Positions 16,726 to 26,154 of a stretch of DNA of 36,761 nt are shown one piece after another. The stretch is from contig JAKQJC010000002.1 of the NCBI GenBank assembly GCA_029561345.1, positions 1 through 36,761 on the forward strand, in the 5' to 3' direction. Under the pieces are notes generated by a model. The model was not told the origin of the DNA. It did not search any database and saw only the letters and a program-made list of their open reading frames with translations. Positions within the stretch are counted from its first letter, which is position 1. Each line of letters starts with the position of its first letter. This DNA is from Chloroflexota bacterium (GTDB taxonomy: Bacteria > Chloroflexota > Anaerolineae > Anaerolineales > Anaerolineaceae). A program made the position numbers and the translations under genes.

Positions 16726-16728
16726 TAT

Positions 16729-18219
16729 TTAGCCGGCGCACTCGCGCAGGTAGGCAATGTAAAACACCACCATTGTCTCGCAATTTTCAATCGAAAGGCG
16801 CTCGTTCACGCCGTGCACCCGGCTGATATCATCGGCTGTCACCTGGTAAGGCGCAAAGCGCAGCACGCAGGGACAGATGTGAGCATAATGCCGTGAATCG
16901 GTGGCCCCCAGCATCAGGAAGGGCGCCACGGCTGCCTGTGGAAAGGTCTGGCGCACCACGCGCTCCGCGCAGAGATACATCGGGTTGTTCAGGTCTGCCG
17001 CCGGAGAAGGGTCCCAGCCAGAAATGCCTTCCAGCGTGTCGCTGCCAAGCGGCTTGATGCTCACCTCGCCATTGTTCACCGTCTCCATCACATGCTCGTA
17101 AGTGCTGCGCAAATCCTCACCGGGCAAAATGCGGCAGTTGACCACCGCCCGAGCTTTGCGCGGCAGGATATTATCCTTGATGCCGCCTTCGATCATCGTG
17201 GCAGCCAGGGTGGTGCGCAGCGTGGCATTGGTGGCCGGAGCAGCTTCCAATTTTTTAAGTGCCACCCCGCCAAAGAGCCACATATTGGCAAAGATGAGCT
17301 GCATGCCGAAGGGCAAATCTGACCCCACCGAACGGAACAGATCTACAATGAAGCGCTTGTGCGGCGGGAAGGGGTTGGCTTCCAGCCGGTTGATGGCCTG
17401 GGCAATTTTGCCGACCGCCGTATGGCTCGGCGGCATGGCCGAATGGCCGCCGGCGCTCTCGCTGCTGAGTTCAAGGCTCAGATAGCCCTTCTCGCCGGTG
17501 CTGATCAGCGCCACCGGCACCTTCACCCCCGGCAGCATGTTTTCCATCACCGCGGTTCCCTCATCCAGCACGCTGGCCAGGGTCACCCCGCGCGATTTAA
17601 GCAGCTGCACAATGGCCGAAGCGCCGTTTTTGCCGCCCAGTTCCTCATCATGACCGAAAGCCAGGTACACGGTGCGTTCCGGCTGGAACCCGGCCTCAAG
17701 CAAATGCTCCACGGCTTCCATGATGCCAATGACGCCGCACTTGATATCCATTGAACCGCGCCCCCAAACAAAGCCGTCGGCCACCCGGCCTTCAAAGGGC
17801 GGGTAAATCCAATCATTCAAGCTGCTCTCTTCCACCGGCACCACATCCTGGTGGCTCGCCAGCAAAATGGGCTCCAACTCAGGGTCGCGTCCCACCCAGG
17901 AATAGAGCAGGCTGTATTCATTCACCACTTCCTTGTGCAAAGCGGCATGGGTTTTTGGGTACAGCCGTTCCAGCAGGCGGTGAAGTTCAAAAAAAGCTCC
18001 GCCGTTATTGTTCGCCAGATCCATATTAGAAATGGTGCGGATGCGAATGGCTTCTCCTAGGTGCTGGGCCACCTTTTCGCCATCCACTTCAGCGCGCTCC
18101 AGCGGTGGAATATTGGGCACCGGCCGCGGAAAGCGTGCTGTGCGCAGTAAGATGAAGGCCCCCAAGAAGAGAACGAGCACAACCAGGGGGATGAGAATAT
18201 ACGATAGAACCTGATTCAT
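16729..18219 (-). CDS. Membrane-anchored M20 family metallopeptidase (PM20D1/carboxypeptidase S-like)
   Basis: 496 aa. An N-terminal helix (about 5-26, [17 protein letters not shown]) anchors the enzyme. M20 features: SHQDVVPV (metal ligand His123 with Asp125), [10 protein letters not shown] (bridging Asp158), GHDEELGG (catalytic base Glu192, ligand Glu193), VLDEG (ligand Asp219) and ATDSRHYA near the C-terminus (last metal-ligand His). The GGHSAMPP segment belongs to the lid/dimerisation domain. The family hydrolyses peptide or N-acyl-amino-acid bonds with two zinc ions; the length and N-terminal anchor fit the PM20D1/CPS branch. The ATG overlaps the stop of the chemoreceptor gene by four bases (ATGA), so the two are made together. 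The substrate, and whether it relates to the receptor's ligand, are unknown. Confidence 0.92.
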   Translation of the reverse strand: MNQVLSYILIPLVVLVLFLGAFILLRTARFPRPVPNIPPLERAEVDGEKVAQHLGEAIRIRTISNMDLANNNGGAFFELHRLLERLYPKTHAALHKEVVNEYSLLYSWVGRDPELEPILLASHQDVVPVEESSLNDWIYPPFEGRVADGFVWGRGSMDIKCGVIGIMEAVEHLLEAGFQPERTVYLAFGHDEELGGKNGASAIVQLLKSRGVTLASVLDEGTAVMENMLPGVKVPVALISTGEKGYLSLELSSESAGGHSAMPPSHTAVGKIAQAINRLEANPFPPHKRFIVDLFRSVGSDLPFGMQLIFANMWLFGGVALKKLEAAPATNATLRTTLAATMIEGGIKDNILPRKARAVVNCRILPGEDLRSTYEHVMETVNNGEVSIKPLGSDTLEGISGWDPSPAADLNNPMYLCAERVVRQTFPQAAVAPFLMLGATDSRHYAHICPCVLRFAPYQVTADDISRVHGVNERLSIENCETMVVFYIAYLRECAG

Positions 18220-20630
18220 AATGTAAACCTCTTTACAATGGTATCCAGCGACCGCGCCATATCGGTCAAATTATGGGCGGCTGCGGTCAACTCTTCGACC
18301 TGGGCATTGATTTCTTCCGTCGCAGCCGAAACTTCTTCGGTGGCCGCGCTGTTTTCTTCGGAAACGCTGGCAATATTTTCAATCGCATCCGTCACTGAAC
18401 TGGAATTGGCGGTCATCAGGTCGGTGGAAGCCGCATTTTCTTCTGCCACGCTTGAAATGGCGTCCAGATTTTCCATCACCTGCGCGCGCATATTGCTGAC
18501 TGTTTCAACCGCGGTCCGGGTGTTCTGGGCCAGCTGGTCCATTTTATCCATCCGTTCAACCACCACCTGGTCCAGCTCAATCATGTTGTCTGTTTCGTGC
18601 AAATTCCTGCCGGCAATCTTTTCCGCATCAGCGACGGAGTTTTCGAGAGCCGCGCGTGCCTTTTCCATGCCGTCCATGGCTGACCGAATCTCAGCCACCC
18701 GGTCGGATGAAGTCTTCGTTTCCACCACAATCGTCTCAAAGGATTCACGGGCTTTTTGCGCCAGCTCTGTGGCCGCCAGCACCTCTTCGCCCGATTTTCC
18801 CATGGCATCCACCGCCTGGGCGGCCCCGGTTTGAATGGCCTGCACCATGCCCGAAATTTCCTTGGTGGCCAGGGCGCTCTTTTCGGCCAGCTTGCGCACC
18901 TCATCCGCCACCACGGCAAACCCGCGGCCCTGTTCGCCGGCGCGGGCAGCTTCAATGGCTGCATTCAAAGCCAGCAAATTGGTTTGCGAAGCAATGTCTT
19001 CAATGGTTTCCACAATGGCGCCAATTTGGGCCGAGCGGCTGCCCAAATCGCCCACCCGCTGCGCCAGCAGGTCATTAGTGCGCCGCACCCGTTCCATGCT
19101 CTGGGCGGTTTGCTGCACAATTTGCGCGCCGCCGGCAGCCGCCTGGGCTGCCTTGGTGGTTTCCTGAGCCACCAGTTTCACAGCATCCATCACCTGGGTG
19201 ATGGATTGGGAAAGATTATCCCCGGCCGTTTGCGCCTGCCCCAGGCCGGCAACCTGTTCTTGGGCGCCGCTGCGAATGGCTTCGACCGCCTCAGACAGCC
19301 GCTTCATGGCCTGGTGGGTTTCCTGTACTTCTAAAATCTGCTGATCGGCACTTTCACGGATACCGCCGATAGAATCGAGCAGCGCATTCACCGCCTGCGA
19401 AGTGTGAATGATCACCTTGGCCTGGTCTTCAGCCCCGCTTGAAACACCGGCAATGGCCTTGTTCAGGCCGTCCACATAGGTGGCGGTGTTGGTGATGGAC
19501 TCCGCCTCCTGCGAGATGCCCATGGCCACCTGCTGGATGGTCATGGTGATCTGTCCGATGACATGGCTGGTCTGATTGGCAGCCTCGGCCAGTTGAACAG
19601 AAGAATCGTTGAGATCTGTGGCATTATTGGACACATTACCAATCAGATCGCGCAGGTTCTGGGTCATCTGCTGAAAAGCAGTCCCCATCTCCTGCAGGTA
19701 AGCGATCATCTGATTGAAGGAGCGTGCCAGGTCGCCCATTTCATCCTGCCCACTGTAAGCCAGGGATGAAGATTTGACCGATACCATGCTGGTCAAATCG
19801 CCCTGAGCGATCATGCTGGCAGCCGAAGCCAAATTTGCCAGATCCACCTCAGCAATCTGATCAGCCGCCGCTGCCATCAGCCGCGCCGCCCGCGAAATGG
19901 AGAAGGAGACAAAAATGCCCAGGGCCAGCGCCACCGCCACCGAAACAATCACCAAAATAAGCGTGAACGTTGTGGCCGATTGGAAGGCCGCATTTGAGTC
20001 CTTAAAAAATTCGGCGCCAATGCTGGCGTTTTTATCCAGCCACAGCTTGAGGTTGTATTCCACATCAGATAAGCCCGAGGTAACTTCCTTGCCCAGCAAA
20101 ACAGCGATGGCCTGATCGGCCTGGTTGCTGCGGCTGAGTTCAAGAAAAGGCCTGCTTTTTACCAGATAGGCTTCCCAGCTTGCTTTTGTGTTATTGTAGA
20201 ATTCTCTCTGGGTTTCATCCTGTTGAAGATACTTTTCATAATCTTCAAAATAGGTCTCCATCTGTGATTCGATCATCGTCAGCTGGGCCTCAAACAGTTT
20301 GCGGTCATCCTCCGTCGGCGACATCACCGTTTCGAGTTGTTTCTGCCGATACAGGCTGACCGTGCCGTTGATGGTGGTAAGGGTGTTGATTCCGGGCAGC
20401 AGTTCGTTGCCGATAAACCCCAGACTCTGGTTGCTGGCATTCAATTGAACCAGAGAATATATCCCCAGCCCCAACAGAGCCACAATCATCAAAATAAATC
20501 CACCCAGAATCTTGACCCGAATAGTCAATTTCAGGCCGGTCAATTTCTTCAACCAGTAAGAAAATTGCAAATCAGGCATTTTAAGTTTTGACAGCAGGTT
20601 GCCAGGAATTTGGGCCTTGGGAAGTTTCAT
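18216..20630 (-). CDS. Methyl-accepting chemotaxis protein
   Basis: 804 aa. SD AAGGAGG lies six bases before the ATG. Order: a cytoplasmic N-terminal segment of about 38 residues, TM1 about 41-60, a periplasmic-type helical sensor of about 155 residues (four-helix-bundle type), TM2 about 217-240, HAMP and coiled-coil to about 330, then the long signalling hairpin. The conserved tip [17 protein letters not shown] and [16 protein letters not shown] (near residue 567) bind CheA/CheW in the family. Glu/Gln/Ala-rich heptads near the end ([18 protein letters not shown]) are candidate methylation sites. No C-terminal CheR-docking pentapeptide is seen. It senses an unknown extracellular ligand. It is the first gene of a two-gene unit with the M20 peptidase and is divergent from the lipoprotein at 20793. 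The CheW/ParA operon at 22020-26610 is a plausible partner. Confidence 0.95.
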   Translation of the reverse strand: MKLPKAQIPGNLLSKLKMPDLQFSYWLKKLTGLKLTIRVKILGGFILMIVALLGLGIYSLVQLNASNQSLGFIGNELLPGINTLTTINGTVSLYRQKQLETVMSPTEDDRKLFEAQLTMIESQMETYFEDYEKYLQQDETQREFYNNTKASWEAYLVKSRPFLELSRSNQADQAIAVLLGKEVTSGLSDVEYNLKLWLDKNASIGAEFFKDSNAAFQSATTFTLILVIVSVAVALALGIFVSFSISRAARLMAAAADQIAEVDLANLASAASMIAQGDLTSMVSVKSSSLAYSGQDEMGDLARSFNQMIAYLQEMGTAFQQMTQNLRDLIGNVSNNATDLNDSSVQLAEAANQTSHVIGQITMTIQQVAMGISQEAESITNTATYVDGLNKAIAGVSSGAEDQAKVIIHTSQAVNALLDSIGGIRESADQQILEVQETHQAMKRLSEAVEAIRSGAQEQVAGLGQAQTAGDNLSQSITQVMDAVKLVAQETTKAAQAAAGGAQIVQQTAQSMERVRRTNDLLAQRVGDLGSRSAQIGAIVETIEDIASQTNLLALNAAIEAARAGEQGRGFAVVADEVRKLAEKSALATKEISGMVQAIQTGAAQAVDAMGKSGEEVLAATELAQKARESFETIVVETKTSSDRVAEIRSAMDGMEKARAALENSVADAEKIAGRNLHETDNMIELDQVVVERMDKMDQLAQNTRTAVETVSNMRAQVMENLDAISSVAEENAASTDLMTANSSSVTDAIENIASVSEENSAATEEVSAATEEINAQVEELTAAAHNLTDMARSLDTIVKRFTL

Positions 20631-20698
20631 CGTCAGCCTCCTTGAATTACTGCACCATGATTTTTCAGGTTTGAGGATACGGCCATTCGATCATGATT

Positions 20699-20707
20699 AT
20701 TCTAGCA
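20699..20707 (-). promoter_or_regulatory. Extended -10 of the chemoreceptor gene
   Basis: TGCTAGAAT on the minus strand (20707-20699), an extended -10; no clear -35. The transcript would start near 20692, about 60 bases before the ATG at 20630. Confidence 0.5.
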
Positions 20708-20739
20708 TGAAAAAAATTTTTTGCATGGATAATGCCTCT

Positions 20740-20767
20740 TTTACACGGGGCAAAAATCGGTTACAAT
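20740..20767 (+). promoter_or_regulatory. Promoter of the FW-domain lipoprotein at 20793
   Basis: TTTACA (20740-20745), a 16-base spacer and TACAAT (20762-20767). The -10 box overlaps the ATG at 20766, so that ATG cannot be translated from this transcript and the in-frame ATG at 20793 is the better start. Confidence 0.6.
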
Positions 20768-20792
20768 GGCCCTAACAAAATTGAAAGTTCTG

Positions 20793-21800
20793 ATGGCACA
20801 AAAATACACTTTGTTCAGTATTTGCTTTTTGCTTGCGGCTGGATTGTGCGCCTGCACGGCTCACCCTTATCCAGGTCAGGCGGCTGCACCTGTTACGAAA
20901 ACCATTTCCCAGGTCAATCTGACGCGCACGCAGACCCTGCCTCCCCCACCCACGCAAACCCCACCCCCGCCCAATCCGCTGCCAACACCCTCGCGGCTGC
21001 CCTTCTCCACAGGCACCCCCCTCAGCGCGGCGACCCTCACGCCCGAGGTATCCTGCAACCTGGCCGCACCGGGCACCCCGCTGGATGTGACCATTCCCGA
21101 CGATACCCTGCTTGCCCCCAACCAGCATTTTGTTAAAACCTGGCGACTGCGCAACGAAGGCTCGTGCATCTGGACACAGGATTACAACCTGGTTTTCTTC
21201 TCTGGCAGCCGTATGTCTGCTGAACCAACCTACCGCCTCCTGCGCACAGTGATGCCCGGCCAGAGCATAGACCTGACCGTGGAAATGACCGCGCCCCTCC
21301 AGCACGGCCTCTATCAGGGCAACTGGAAATTGCGTTCCGCCTCAGGTGATTTTTTTGGCATTGGCCCCAACGGTCAGGCGCCCTTCTGGGTGCGCATTCA
21401 GGTAGATAATCCTTCACCAGAAGAAGACAACAGCACCCCCACGCCGGCCGCGGTCACCAAAGCCCTCACCGGGCTGGTCATCCTCATGCCCTCAGACGGC
21501 CTCAAGCTGGATACGCAATCCATCAGCAGCGATCCAGCAAGCGTGGATCTGCTTTATGATTCCATGGACGGCCTGGATCCCCAGAATGACGCCGAATGGG
21601 CCTTTTTTGGCAATCGTCCCCCCGAGCCCGGAGAATGTGACACATTAAATTTCAGCAGTACACCGCTCGATGTGCAAAACCTCACCAGCAGCGATTATAT
21701 CTGCTTCCACACCGGTCTTGGGTTGACCGGCTGGCTGCGCCTTTCTTCATTTGACATGGACAGCGGCACCCTGCTGCTGGATATCACTTCCTGGCGTTGA
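20793..21800 (+). CDS. Lipoprotein with NBR1-like (FW) Ig domain
   Basis: 335 aa from the ATG at 20793, chosen from promoter position; the longer frame from 20766 adds nine residues. A hydrophobic N-terminus (LFSICFLLAAGLCAC) ends in a possible lipobox LCAC. A Pro/Thr stalk follows (TPPPPNPLPTPS). The FW domain, about residues 85-205, has HFVKTWRLRNEGSCIW, QGNWKLRSASGDFFGIG and APFWVRIQV, matching the lipoprotein at 7158-8297 strand for strand. The C-terminal about 110 residues, with LYDSMDGLDPQNDAEW and GLTGWLRLSSFDMDSGTLLL, look like a separate small beta domain I do not recognise. Surface-anchored, function unknown. It stands alone, divergent from the chemoreceptor gene. Confidence 0.85.
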   Translation: MAQKYTLFSICFLLAAGLCACTAHPYPGQAAAPVTKTISQVNLTRTQTLPPPPTQTPPPPNPLPTPSRLPFSTGTPLSAATLTPEVSCNLAAPGTPLDVTIPDDTLLAPNQHFVKTWRLRNEGSCIWTQDYNLVFFSGSRMSAEPTYRLLRTVMPGQSIDLTVEMTAPLQHGLYQGNWKLRSASGDFFGIGPNGQAPFWVRIQVDNPSPEEDNSTPTPAAVTKALTGLVILMPSDGLKLDTQSISSDPASVDLLYDSMDGLDPQNDAEWAFFGNRPPEPGECDTLNFSSTPLDVQNLTSSDYICFHTGLGLTGWLRLSSFDMDSGTLLLDITSWR

Positions 21801-21808
21801 GAAGACCC

Positions 21809-21831
21809 ATAAGAGACCGCGTGTCTCTTAT
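21809..21831 (+). terminator. Hairpin downstream of the lipoprotein gene
   Basis: ATAAGAGAC (21809-21817) pairs with GTCTCTTAT (21823-21831) around a 5-base loop, just after the stop. The following U-tract is poor, so terminator activity is likely but not certain. Confidence 0.55.
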
Positions 21832-21840
21832 TAACAATAG

Positions 21841-21907
21841 AAAAAGCCCCTCATTTTCACTTCATATTCATGATTGATTGATGATAAGAAGTGAACCATA
21901 AAGGGGC
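21841..21907 (-). terminator. Intrinsic terminator of the CheW/ParA/two-component operon
   Basis: On the minus strand GCCCCT (21907-21902) and TTCACTTC (21895-21888) pair with GAAGTGAA (21863-21856) and AGGGGC (21851-21846), leaving an internal loop, and are followed by TTTTTC. It lies about 110 bases beyond the response regulator stop. The intervening 21908-22019 holds only small hairpins (GGATAG/CTATCC at 21932-21948) and no credible gene. Confidence 0.75.
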
Positions 21908-22019
21908 ATTGAAGGGATGGATAATTGCAATGGATAGGTACACTATCCTGTATCCTTTACGCAAGCACCATCTTGAAAGAAGATTTCTTCTCAACGAGTG
22001 CTGATTTTTTCCTGCAAAG

Positions 22020-22679
22020 TCATTCAACCGGATGAGCAATCAGGTGATTTTCAATGGCGAACAGCACCATCTGAGTGCGGTTTTCCAGATTCAGCTTGGT
22101 CAGGGTGTTGCTGACATGCGACCGCACCGTGCCCTCGCTGATGAACAGACGCCGGGAAATCGCTGTGTTGGTCATCCCCTGAGCGACCATCACCAGCACC
22201 TCTTTTTCACGCTCTGTCAGGGTATTCAGCCTGTCGCGGGTGCTGGGCCGCGGCGATTTGATTTCTTCCACCAACTGACGCGCCGCCTGGGGGTGCAAAT
22301 GGGAAAGGCCCAGCGCTGTATCGCGCACCGATTGGATCAGATCCTTTGGCGTGGAATCTTTCAACAGACAACCAACCGCTCCCGCCCGCATGGCGGCAAA
22401 GGTTTTATCATCCGAATTGAAACTGGTTAAAATCATGATCTGCGCTTCAGGCCAGGCTTCAAGGATGGCGGTGATGGCCTGAACCCCATCCATCTCAGGC
22501 ATCATCACATCCATGATGATCACATCCGGCCGGGTTTGCAGAGCCACCCTGACTGCTTCTTGCCCATTGGCAGCTTCGCCTGTCACCTCAAGGTCTTCCT
22601 GCATATTGATCAGCGTGCGCAGACCCTCCCTGACCACGGCATGATCATCCACGATCAAAACGCTTGTTTTTTTGCTCAT
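22020..22679 (-). CDS. NarL/FixJ family response regulator
   Basis: 219 aa. The receiver domain (1-120) has the acidic pair Asp11/Asp12, phospho-acceptor Asp57 (IIMDVMMPEMDG) and the conserved Lys in CLLKDS. The LuxR-type helix-turn-helix covers about 150-215 (LTEREKEVLVMVAQGMTN, ISEGTVRSHVSNTLTKL). Phosphorylation by the HisKA_3 kinase encoded 10 bases upstream should control DNA binding; targets are unknown. SD GAGG lies nine bases before the ATG. It is the last gene of the operon. The DNA-binding output means the operon ends in transcriptional control rather than a CheY-type motor output. Confidence 0.95.
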   Translation of the reverse strand: MSKKTSVLIVDDHAVVREGLRTLINMQEDLEVTGEAANGQEAVRVALQTRPDVIIMDVMMPEMDGVQAITAILEAWPEAQIMILTSFNSDDKTFAAMRAGAVGCLLKDSTPKDLIQSVRDTALGLSHLHPQAARQLVEEIKSPRPSTRDRLNTLTEREKEVLVMVAQGMTNTAISRRLFISEGTVRSHVSNTLTKLNLENRTQMVLFAIENHLIAHPVE

Positions 22680-22689
22680 TATTCCATCC

Positions 22690-24549
22690 TCAATATGTCA
22701 ACACCACCTTGATGCTGGTACCCAGTTTGACCGTGGAATGAATTTCAAAAATCCCCTTCAACCGCTCCACCTGCTCACGCATGCCCGGCAGCCCCAGCCC
22801 TGGGCGCACAGTCTGCGGATCAAAACCGATCCCGTCGTCACTCACCTTCAATTGAGCCTGCCCCCTGGCTGCCTCAATAACCACGCTCACATGATGGGCA
22901 TGGGCGTGTTTGCTGACATTGTTCAGGGCTTCCTGCGCCACCCGGTAAAGGCAATCTTCAATCTCTCCTGGAATGGGCTCTTCCACTGTGCCAGAAAATT
23001 CCACTGTCACGCCAGCGCGCGCCTCAACAATTTCCAGGCGCTGGCGCAGCGCTTCCAGCAGGCCTTTTGTTTCCAGTTCTGGCGGGCGCAATGTGAAAAT
23101 CATCAGGCGCATTTCCTTGAGCGTCTGCTGTGAAACATCCGCCAGGCGGCTCAGAACACCTTGAAGCCGGGAATCTGATCCCATTTTAGCATAATCTTCT
23201 GCTGCCTGCACCAGCAAACGGATGGAGTAAAGCGACTGGCTGATGGAATCGTGCAAATCGCGGCTCATTCGCAGGCGTTCGTTCACCACCGCCATCTCGG
23301 CGCGCTTGCGTTCAGTGATATCCATACCAATGCCCGACATGCGCTGCGTTTTCCCCGCTTCATCTCTCACCGGCCAACCCTCTGAGAGTACATAGCTAAT
23401 TTCTCTGGAAGGCAAGAGAACCCGGTATTCAAAAGCCGCTACATTTTCTCCACGACTCAATTCAGTAAATTTTTCCCACATCAGTGGTTGATCATCTGGG
23501 TAAACATGTGTCCGAATGAACATTTCCGGCGTCATTGAAACGACCTGGCCTTGATAGCCAATCATCTTGGCCAGTTCCTCTGAAAGGGTGAGCTGGTTGG
23601 TGGCGCTGTCCCAGCTCCACAGGCCGATCTGCCCTGCTTCGGCCAGATGCTGCAATTCCACCTGGTTCCGCTGCAACGACGCAATATGCGACCGGTTTTC
23701 AGCCTGAGTGGCGGCAATCAACAGCCCTGTCAGGCCAATGGCATACATGACACAGTTCAGGTCAAAAAATACATAGAATACCGGGGTATCGGTGAGAATA
23801 TCCAGGTAGCGAGCAGCCACAATGCCATTAAACACTACCCACGCTGACAGAATGGCGGCTGTCTCCCGTATGGAAAACCGCAAGGCGGTCCAAATCAGCC
23901 ACATGAAAACCATGCCGGAAAATAGTCTGAACATATCCCGATTAATCGAAAAACTGGCCAGGATGGCGGATAACACACACAATGAGCAAACAGTCAGGAT
24001 TTCCAGCTGGCGCCTTCGCGTCCAGGGTCGGGCATCCCTTTCGCCTTGAAAAAACGCCACAGAGAGGGGGGTCACCACAAAGACCCCCAGACTGTGGTTA
24101 AAAAATGAGGCGAGCCATTCCGGAAGATAATGATTGGTATAGGAGATCCCCGCTGCCTGCAGGGCCAGCCAGTCAAAGCCTGCCGCCATGGCTGGCGTCA
24201 GGATGCCGCCGGCTCCTGCCAGCAGCAGCATGCTGGATATCCGCTTCAGCCCTGGCTGGTAGCGGGGCGATAAGGTCATTAATTTGGCAGCTGACAATGG
24301 CGCCAGAACATTTCCTGCGGTTTCCAATACGGCCACCCAGGGCGGCGCGCCCCAGGTCAGCAGAGTGATGGCAGCGCCAAACGCAATGCCCGGCCACAGT
24401 TTCAACCCGCCAATCAGCAGCGCCGCCAGTGCAATGCCAGCCGGCAGCCAGAAGAGATAGTCGCCGTCCGGTAACATTGAAAACCGGCTTAACTGTGCCG
24501 TCCCCCAATACAGCACAGCCACACCGGTTATTTTAAGCAAATCCATCAT
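22690..24549 (-). CDS. MASE1-PAS-HisKA_3 sensor histidine kinase (NarX/DegS type)
   Basis: 619 aa. Residues about 1-290 form eight or so membrane helices with WLPAGIALAALL and NHSLGVFVVTPLS, matching the MASE1 integral membrane sensor domain. A PAS domain (about 305-420; GLWSWDSATNQLTLS, ending GMDITERK) precedes the HisKA_3 dimerisation domain with phospho-acceptor His433 in RDLHDSISQSL. The ATPase domain has N-box EALNNVSKHAHA, DDGIGFD and GLGLPGMREQ. These kinases autophosphorylate on His and pass phosphate to NarL-type regulators, here the adjacent gene. The start is one of two adjacent ATGs (24549 or 24546), four bases after the stop of the upstream CheW-domain gene and without a clear SD, suggesting coupling. 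Signal unknown. Confidence 0.94.
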   Translation of the reverse strand: MMDLLKITGVAVLYWGTAQLSRFSMLPDGDYLFWLPAGIALAALLIGGLKLWPGIAFGAAITLLTWGAPPWVAVLETAGNVLAPLSAAKLMTLSPRYQPGLKRISSMLLLAGAGGILTPAMAAGFDWLALQAAGISYTNHYLPEWLASFFNHSLGVFVVTPLSVAFFQGERDARPWTRRRQLEILTVCSLCVLSAILASFSINRDMFRLFSGMVFMWLIWTALRFSIRETAAILSAWVVFNGIVAARYLDILTDTPVFYVFFDLNCVMYAIGLTGLLIAATQAENRSHIASLQRNQVELQHLAEAGQIGLWSWDSATNQLTLSEELAKMIGYQGQVVSMTPEMFIRTHVYPDDQPLMWEKFTELSRGENVAAFEYRVLLPSREISYVLSEGWPVRDEAGKTQRMSGIGMDITERKRAEMAVVNERLRMSRDLHDSISQSLYSIRLLVQAAEDYAKMGSDSRLQGVLSRLADVSQQTLKEMRLMIFTLRPPELETKGLLEALRQRLEIVEARAGVTVEFSGTVEEPIPGEIEDCLYRVAQEALNNVSKHAHAHHVSVVIEAARGQAQLKVSDDGIGFDPQTVRPGLGLPGMREQVERLKGIFEIHSTVKLGTSIKVVLTY

Positions 24550-24553
24550 GGTT

Positions 24554-25351
24554 TCAGGTCTTTAGCGCTTTTTCAACATCCAGCAAAACAATCAATTTCT
24601 CATCCACGCGGGCCACCCCCATAATGTATTCCCTGCTGATCGGCGCCGCAATGGGCGGCATTTCTTCAATAATATCGGAAGGCAGGGTGTTCACCCCCGT
24701 CACCGCATCCACCAGAACGCCGGCCATCTCGCCGCTCACTTCCAGAATCAGAATGCGCTGCGATTCATTTTCTTCATCCCCGCCAGGCAGCCCCAGTTTG
24801 CGGTGCATATCCATGATCGGGACAATTTGCCCGCGCAGGTTGATCAGCCCGCGCACATGTTTTGGTGTGAGGGGCACCGGATAGACCCGCGGGATTTTAA
24901 TAATTGACTGCACAATTAAAATATCCACCCCAAAATGCGTATTACCCAGCAAAAAGGTCACCACCTGCTGGTCTGTTTTCTCTTCTTTTTTGCTTTCCGG
25001 TTTTGATGGCTGGGTCGCCGCAGGTGCAGCCGGGGCTGCCGGGGCAGGTTTGGTGTCTTCATGGGCCGCCGGGGCTGCAGGGGCAGGCTGGGGCGGCGGT
25101 TCCGGCGGCAAGGGCTGAACGGCCGGCGCCAGCGGATGAATGAACGGCGCAGCCGGCAGCTCTGGCGTCTGAACAGCCGGGGCCGCTTCCGCTGGCTTCA
25201 CCGGTTCGGGTTGCGCTTCTGGTTCCGGCTCTCTGGCCATATGCTCAGCCAGTTCCGGCTCAATGGCCGGCAGCACATCCTCCGAATGACTTTTTGAGCG
25301 TGAAAATAAATGTTCCAGACTCGATTCAAGTTTCTTCTTGCGGCTGCTCAC
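24554..25351 (-). CDS. CheW-domain protein with long Pro/Ala-rich N-terminus (ParP-like architecture)
   Basis: 265 aa with a GTG start at 25351; AGAGAGG lies four bases upstream. Residues 1-45 are charged and probably helical (KKKLESSLEHLFSRSK). About 45-125 is a Pro/Ala/Glu-rich, probably disordered stretch (PEPVKPAEAAPA, PPEPPPQPAPAAPAA). A CheW domain fills about 128-265 (VVTFLLGNTHFGVDI, HVRGLINLRGQIVPIMD, GVLVDAVTGVNTLP, YIMGVARVDEKLIVLLD). CheW domains couple receptors to CheA. A Pro-rich N-terminus plus a CheW-like domain beside a ParA ATPase is the layout of Vibrio ParP, which ties arrays to ParC. Calling it ParP-like is inference from architecture and context; a plain CheW with a linker is the alternative. 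Gap of 20 bases after parA. Confidence 0.88.
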   Translation of the reverse strand: MSSRKKKLESSLEHLFSRSKSHSEDVLPAIEPELAEHMAREPEPEAQPEPVKPAEAAPAVQTPELPAAPFIHPLAPAVQPLPPEPPPQPAPAAPAAHEDTKPAPAAPAAPAATQPSKPESKKEEKTDQQVVTFLLGNTHFGVDILIVQSIIKIPRVYPVPLTPKHVRGLINLRGQIVPIMDMHRKLGLPGGDEENESQRILILEVSGEMAGVLVDAVTGVNTLPSDIIEEMPPIAAPISREYIMGVARVDEKLIVLLDVEKALKT

Positions 25352-25371
25352 AGAGCCTCTCTTTCTTCATG

Positions 25372-26136
25372 CTAACCCAAGGCCATCAATTCCTGGGCCA
25401 CCTGACGATATTGCCCGCTGCTGCGCGACCGGGGCGCGTAAAGAATCACCGGCTCGCCAACCAGCGGGCTTTCCCGCAGGCGCGTATCCATTTCGATTTT
25501 CGTCTCAAAGAGATGCCCCTCAAAATTTTCCTGCAGTTGGGCTAACACCTCTCGCGAAATGCGATTGCGCTTATCATACAGGGTCACCAGTAAATGGTAG
25601 GTCAGGGGGGGATTGGTGCGCATTTTGATGGCCGTGATAATATCCATCAGGCGCATCAGGCCGCGGGCAGCATAAAATTCACACTGCACCGGAATCATTA
25701 CCAGGTCCGCCGCCGTCAATGCCATCAGAGTCATGGCCCCCAGCGAAGGCGGGCAATCCAGCAGAACGTAGTCATATTGCTTGATCCAGTGCGCCAGCAC
25801 CTGCAGCAGCCGGCTCTCGTAGCCCTCATGATGCAGCGAGCGCAGTTCGGCGTCCAAGCCGGCCAGGCGAATATCTGCTGGCAGCAGAAACAACCCCGGC
25901 ATTTTGAGTTCATGAACGGCTTTGGCCGAATCGCCCTCGCCCAGCAGCAAATCAGACAGGGTATTCTCCAGCTCATCCGGGTCCAGCCCGGCCGCCATGG
26001 TCAGGTTGGACTGGGGATCCATATCCACCAGCAGCACCTGTTTGCCTTGTTCTGCCAGGCAGGCGCCCAGCGACATGCAGGTTGTGGTTTTGGCCACACC
26101 CCCCTTTTGATTGCTGACCGCAATCACATAAGCCAT
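25372..26136 (-). CDS. ParA/MinD family ATPase in a chemotaxis operon
   Basis: 254 aa. Deviant Walker A KGGVAKTTT (residues 11-19) with the signature Lys, Walker A' VDMDPQSNLT, Walker B YDYVLLDCPPSLG, and MIPVQCEFYAARGL, as in ParA/Soj. The family forms ATP-dependent dimers that pattern cargo on nucleoid or pole. No parB or parS-like site is nearby, and the gene sits between two CheW-domain genes, so a role in positioning chemoreceptor arrays (as ParC in Vibrio or PpfA in Rhodobacter) is more likely than chromosome segregation. SD AGGA lies two to three bases before the ATG. It starts 18 bases after the cheW stop. Confidence 0.93.
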   Translation of the reverse strand: MAYVIAVSNQKGGVAKTTTCMSLGACLAEQGKQVLLVDMDPQSNLTMAAGLDPDELENTLSDLLLGEGDSAKAVHELKMPGLFLLPADIRLAGLDAELRSLHHEGYESRLLQVLAHWIKQYDYVLLDCPPSLGAMTLMALTAADLVMIPVQCEFYAARGLMRLMDIITAIKMRTNPPLTYHLLVTLYDKRNRISREVLAQLQENFEGHLFETKIEMDTRLRESPLVGEPVILYAPRSRSSGQYRQVAQELMALG

Positions 26137-26154
26137 AGGTCCTGCTTTCCCGGC

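Noticed and set aside
21857..22039. 60-codon minus-strand ORF after the response regulator
   Set aside because: It overlaps the terminator hairpin and the regulator's end, without an SD or similarity.
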